From CAYRES01 sp964423425 (lineage in GTDB: Bacteria > Actinomycetota > Thermoleophilia > RBG-16-64-13), in assembly GCA_964423425.1 (NCBI GenBank), contig CAYRES010000009.1:1-64000 (forward strand): DNA of 64,000 bases, in the 5' to 3' direction. Below are positions 61,445-64,000 of this stretch, piece by piece; within the stretch, counting starts at the first letter, position 1; every line of letters begins with the position of its first letter. The notes beneath the pieces are model-generated. The model worked only from the letters and a program-made list of their open reading frames with translations, had not been told where the DNA came from and ran no database searches. Made by a program: the position numbers and the translations under genes.

Positions 61445-62932
61445 CTAGTACTCCTCCTCAACAAGAGTGCTCTCCACTGTCTCTTCGACCTCTTTATCGA
61501 CCTGCGGCGGGGCAGGCGCCGATATCGCTTGGCCGTCATCGCTTCGCTCGAGAAGCACCGTCTCGCCGGCCATCATCGCATCGAAAGCCTTCGACTTGAG
61601 CCGGTTTCGGGTCGACTCGATCTTCCGCCGCATGGCCTCGAAATCAAACTCAGGCCCGGCGCCCACGTCCGCCCCCAACTTCTCGATTTCTCCGGCAACA
61701 AAGTCGGAGGCCGATTCAAGGGAGGTCTCTTGAGGCACCGTGACCGACGGGCCGTCCTGAGCGAGCTCCTGCTCGCCGGACTCCGCCACCAACCGCCCGG
61801 ACGGTGCCGTCGATTCGGGCTCCACCCGTTCGGGCACCGCGGGCTCCGAGATAGCGGACGCCCGCTCGTCGCCGTCCGCTTCCCCCTCGTCTGAAGGCTC
61901 CATTTCGAATGACTGCTCGAGTTCCTGCTTGATGCGCCTTCTCGTCTCCTCTATACGCGCCCGCAGGTCATCGTGTGAGGCCTGCATCTCCGTGACGAAT
62001 GTCTCTCTGGCCTCCGCGGAGATATGCGTTGCCTCAGGTTCCCCTTCACCGGCGGGTCGCCTCAACCCTGCTCCCTCCGCAGCCGGTTGGAGTTCCTCGG
62101 GCTGCGACACCGCCCCAGTGACTACCGGCGGAACGGTCTGGGTGTCTTCGGTCTCGACAGCCCGCCTTTGAGCGGCGAGCATCGCCTGGTGTGCCGCTCG
62201 CAGCCGCTGCTTGGTCTCCTCGATACGCGTCTCCGCGGTAGCGGCATCGGGCTGCGGTGTGTGCCCAGACTCCAGGAGAGGCTCCCCGGGCTCCGCAGCC
62301 TCTGCGCCTTCCGGCTCGGCCACGTGGGGTTCCTCGGCCCAGAGGGGAACGACGTACTCTTCCTCAACCTCGATCTCCTCGAGTTCGAGCTCGCCTTCCC
62401 CGGTTCCGGGCTCCGCGAATTCCACTCCCACCGGCTCGGGTTCCCTCTCTTCGTGGAGCATGATTCCCTCGCCTCTGCCGCCGAGGGAATTGTCGTTCCC
62501 GGGACTCTCCGCGATCTCAGTGGCCGGCGGCAACGAACCCCCCGAGAGGAACCACGTGGCAGGCGGCTCGGTGGCAGGCGGGGCCATAGTCGATTCGTCA
62601 GCCCGCAGGATGGCTTCCTCCAGAACCTCCTCGACCTCCGGAGAACCCGCCTCTTCCTCGCGCATTTCGAGGGCCTCCACAAGCGCTTCCGCCGGCGCGT
62701 CCCATGGCTCTCGTGCCACCTCCTGCATGGGCTCTGACGCCGGTTGACCAAACGGCTCCTCTTCGAGAAGCGGGGCCGAAACGAGCCGAGGCCGTTCGGC
62801 GGACTCCACACCCGCACCCTCTCCCGGCCGGAGAAGTGCGGCCGGCTCTCTGGGTGTACGCCTCGGGGAGACTAGGAAACCCACGACACCTCCCACGATG
62901 CCGCCCACCAAGAACTTCCAGAAGCCGCTCAT
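61445..62932 (-). CDS. Membrane-anchored Glu-rich protein with three amphipathic repeats (495 aa)
   Basis: N-terminal glycine-rich membrane anchor (about 5-22, FLVGGIVGGVVGFLVS), then about 470 mostly disordered, very acidic residues. Three related helices stand out: RIEETKQRLRAAHQAM (about 235), RIEETRRRIKQELEQ (about 330) and KIESTRNRLKSKAF (about 443). ATG 62932 is used. It follows the 178-aa gene after 144 bases. The composition is unlike its neighbours. No family is recognised; it may tether something near the membrane. Confidence 0.72.
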   Translation of the reverse strand: MSGFWKFLVGGIVGGVVGFLVSPRRTPREPAALLRPGEGAGVESAERPRLVSAPLLEEEPFGQPASEPMQEVAREPWDAPAEALVEALEMREEEAGSPEVEEVLEEAILRADESTMAPPATEPPATWFLSGGSLPPATEIAESPGNDNSLGGRGEGIMLHEEREPEPVGVEFAEPGTGEGELELEEIEVEEEYVVPLWAEEPHVAEPEGAEAAEPGEPLLESGHTPQPDAATAETRIEETKQRLRAAHQAMLAAQRRAVETEDTQTVPPVVTGAVSQPEELQPAAEGAGLRRPAGEGEPEATHISAEARETFVTEMQASHDDLRARIEETRRRIKQELEQSFEMEPSDEGEADGDERASAISEPAVPERVEPESTAPSGRLVAESGEQELAQDGPSVTVPQETSLESASDFVAGEIEKLGADVGAGPEFDFEAMRRKIESTRNRLKSKAFDAMMAGETVLLERSDDGQAISAPAPPQVDKEVEETVESTLVEEEY

Positions 62933-62962
62933 GACTCACCCTCTCCTTCACACTCCGCCGTA

Positions 62963-63048
62963 GCAGGTATGTTTCTTTATCGGCACCTGAGCCCCGAACC
63001 CTGAACCCACCCGGCGACCCACCTCATGCCCCGAGGGCGCAGGTATGT
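62963..63048. repeat. Two 10-bp direct repeats in the 62933-63076 gap
   Basis: GCAGGTATGT occurs at 62963-62972 and again at 63039-63048, about 76 bases apart. Possible regulator site upstream of the acidic-protein gene; could be chance. Confidence 0.3.
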
Positions 63049-63076
63049 ACCTTGGTCCAGGGCCGCAGGAGAGTCA

Positions 63077-63613
63077 TCAAGACAGCCGGGTGATCTGGAG
63101 CCTCCCTTCCGCATCCTCCTCCGCAAGAATCGACCACATGGCTCCCAGGTCGGCAGTGGCCCTCATCGCAACCTGCGAGAGGATGTGATTTACCCGGGGA
63201 TCGAGCACGTACTTGAGCGGCAGAGGACGACGCTCCGCGATCTGGACGGTCACCTCGCCGCCGGAATCGCGCCGCATGAAGATCGCCTCCGGCGACAGCT
63301 GCCTCAGGGGTAGCTTCTGGTCGTGGACCCGCACTGTGGTCGAAACCCCTATGCTCTTCCCGGAAAGGTCACTTGCGGGCGCCGGTGCTTCCGGTATCTC
63401 TGTGGCCGGCACGTCTGTGGCCGGCATCTCTCTGGCCGGTGCAGCCGTCTTGGCCTCGAGAACCGCCTGCCGCCTCACAAACTCCTCAAACCGGGATGTG
63501 GTCTCCTGCGCGTGGCGGGAAGCCTTCATCAGTCGATATCCATAGTACCCGACGAACGCCACCAGACAGAGCAGCACGAACGCCAAACTCACCATGAGAA
63601 TCGAAGAACTCAT
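63077..63613 (-). CDS. Membrane-anchored protein of unknown function with PAT-type repeats (178 aa)
   Basis: One N-terminal membrane segment (about 5-28), a coiled-coil stretch, a Pro/Ala/Thr repeat region (about 60-80), and a C-terminal soluble domain of about 95 residues. The repeats come from a 15-bp tandem duplication at 63396-63440. ATG 63613 overlaps the rarA stop as ATGA and has GAGGGAGC upstream. The family is unknown. Confidence 0.72.
   Translation of the reverse strand: MSSSILMVSLAFVLLCLVAFVGYYGYRLMKASRHAQETTSRFEEFVRRQAVLEAKTAAPAREMPATDVPATEIPEAPAPASDLSGKSIGVSTTVRVHDQKLPLRQLSPEAIFMRRDSGGEVTVQIAERRPLPLKYVLDPRVNHILSQVAMRATADLGAMWSILAEEDAEGRLQITRLS
63396..63440. repeat. Three tandem 15-bp units in the 178-aa gene
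   Basis: 63396-63410, 63411-63425 and 63426-63440 differ at a few positions and encode a five-residue PAT/EMPAT-type repeat. Confidence 0.7.
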
Positions 63614-64000
63614 GCTCCCTCATCCACCTCAACTGTTCTCGGTCTGCCTCTCTCCGCTAGGAATTCCCTCTGAACACGCTCGAATCCTTGTTCACCTGGT
63701 CGATAGAATACCCGGCCACGGAGGGCCTCGGGCAGATAGTCGGCGTCGACGTATCCACCGTGATTATGGGGATAGACGTAACCCTGTCCCTTTCCAAGCC
63801 GCTCGGCTCCCGCGTACCCCGCCTGCTGAATGCTCATGGGAGGAGCGAATACGCCATGCCGTTCGACCTCTCTCAGGGCTTCATCGATAGCACGATAGGA
63901 TGCGTTGGACTTCGGCGCGCAACTGAGATACGTGACCGCTTGGGCGAGACCGATCCGGCACTCGGGCATACCCACGAACTCCACCACCCGTGAGGCGGCG
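63610..64000 (-). CDS. rarA: Replication-associated recombination protein A, C-terminal part (cut by window end)
   Basis: The last 130 codons or so of a RarA/MgsA AAA+ protein that acts at stalled replication forks. The frame stays open to base 64000, so the gene continues beyond the window. The typical C-terminal features are there: FVGMPECRIGLAQAVTYLSCAPKSNASYRAI, GKGQGYVYPHNHGGYVDADYLPEALRGRVFYRP. The ATPase domain lies outside. It overlaps the next gene by four bases. Confidence 0.92.
   Translation of the reverse strand, partial: AASRVVEFVGMPECRIGLAQAVTYLSCAPKSNASYRAIDEALREVERHGVFAPPMSIQQAGYAGAERLGKGQGYVYPHNHGGYVDADYLPEALRGRVFYRPGEQGFERVQREFLAERGRPRTVEVDEGA

Noticed and set aside
1..64000. 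CRISPR arrays, insertion sequences, prophage or integron features
   Set aside because: I found no spaced repeats, transposase, integrase or structural phage gene on either strand.

Overview
The window is a high-GC (visibly above 60%), gene-dense bacterial chromosome segment with 63 protein genes. I see no rRNA, tRNA, CRISPR array, insertion sequence or phage module. Leaderless-looking promoters, GTG/TTG starts, Thr-rich linkers behind lipoprotein and membrane anchors, and strong GC hairpins at gene ends fit an Actinomycetota-type genome. Indolepyruvate:ferredoxin oxidoreductase, the MeaB/B12/crotonase cluster and two extra radical SAM enzymes suggest an anaerobic or facultative amino-acid and acyl-CoA degrading lifestyle. 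The exact lineage cannot be read from the sequence.

Layout. 1-3945: birA diverges from a VanW-family surface protein, followed by an ECF sigma factor. 3979-14110 (minus): a ten-gene, tightly spaced block with an 87-aa hydrophilic protein, a baeRF-type release-factor-like protein, three zinc-ribbon proteins, a coiled-coil protein, an SPFH/YdjI-like protein with zinc ribbons, two DUF2207 membrane proteins and a small zinc-ribbon membrane protein. A good promoter lies just upstream of its first gene. This is my best candidate for an undescribed system. 14262-18937 (plus): a phytoene-desaturase-like oxidoreductase, PolX-PHP polymerase, and two LiaF/DUF5668-type membrane proteins. A poly-G/poly-C palindrome at 18975-19024 may be an assembly artefact. 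19026-22413 (minus): thioesterase, crotonase, a B12-binding-like domain lacking its histidine, a Cys-rich small protein with its own terminator, MeaB and TatA. 22583-25697 (plus): HEAT-repeat and HD-GYP proteins that appear to share an N-terminal module. 25752-33342 (minus): M24 peptidase, metallo-beta-lactamase-fold protein, adenine-deaminase-like amidohydrolase, TMEM175-type channel, PQQ-type beta-propeller, flavin-binding split barrel and UbiX.

33472-46155 (plus): iorAB, nth, carboxylesterase lipoprotein, 3-hydroxyacyl-CoA dehydrogenase, DUF1254 lipoprotein, CorC/HlyC-type protein, soluble hybrid histidine kinase and an aberrant GAPDH. 46271-50454: phosphodiesterase, SagB-type oxidoreductase, TetR regulator, gamma-carbonic-anhydrase-like protein, sirtuin and a CoA-binding protein. 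50426-55817 (minus): a large surface protein, a degenerate GHKL protein, AmrS, an inositol-phosphatase family protein and a TatD-associated-type radical SAM protein. 56030-58445 (plus): a complete polar amino acid ABC importer. 58537-60112 (minus): two DUF4177-like paralogues and two unknown genes. 60281-61360 (plus): a YhaM-like exoribonuclease. 61445-64000 (minus): two membrane-anchored unknowns and the C-terminal part of rarA, cut by the window edge.

The genes mostly form short, overlapping operons (ATGA, GTGA, TAGTG junctions). Several transcription units end in perfect GC hairpins without a U-tract. No stretch longer than 300 bases lacks a gene.
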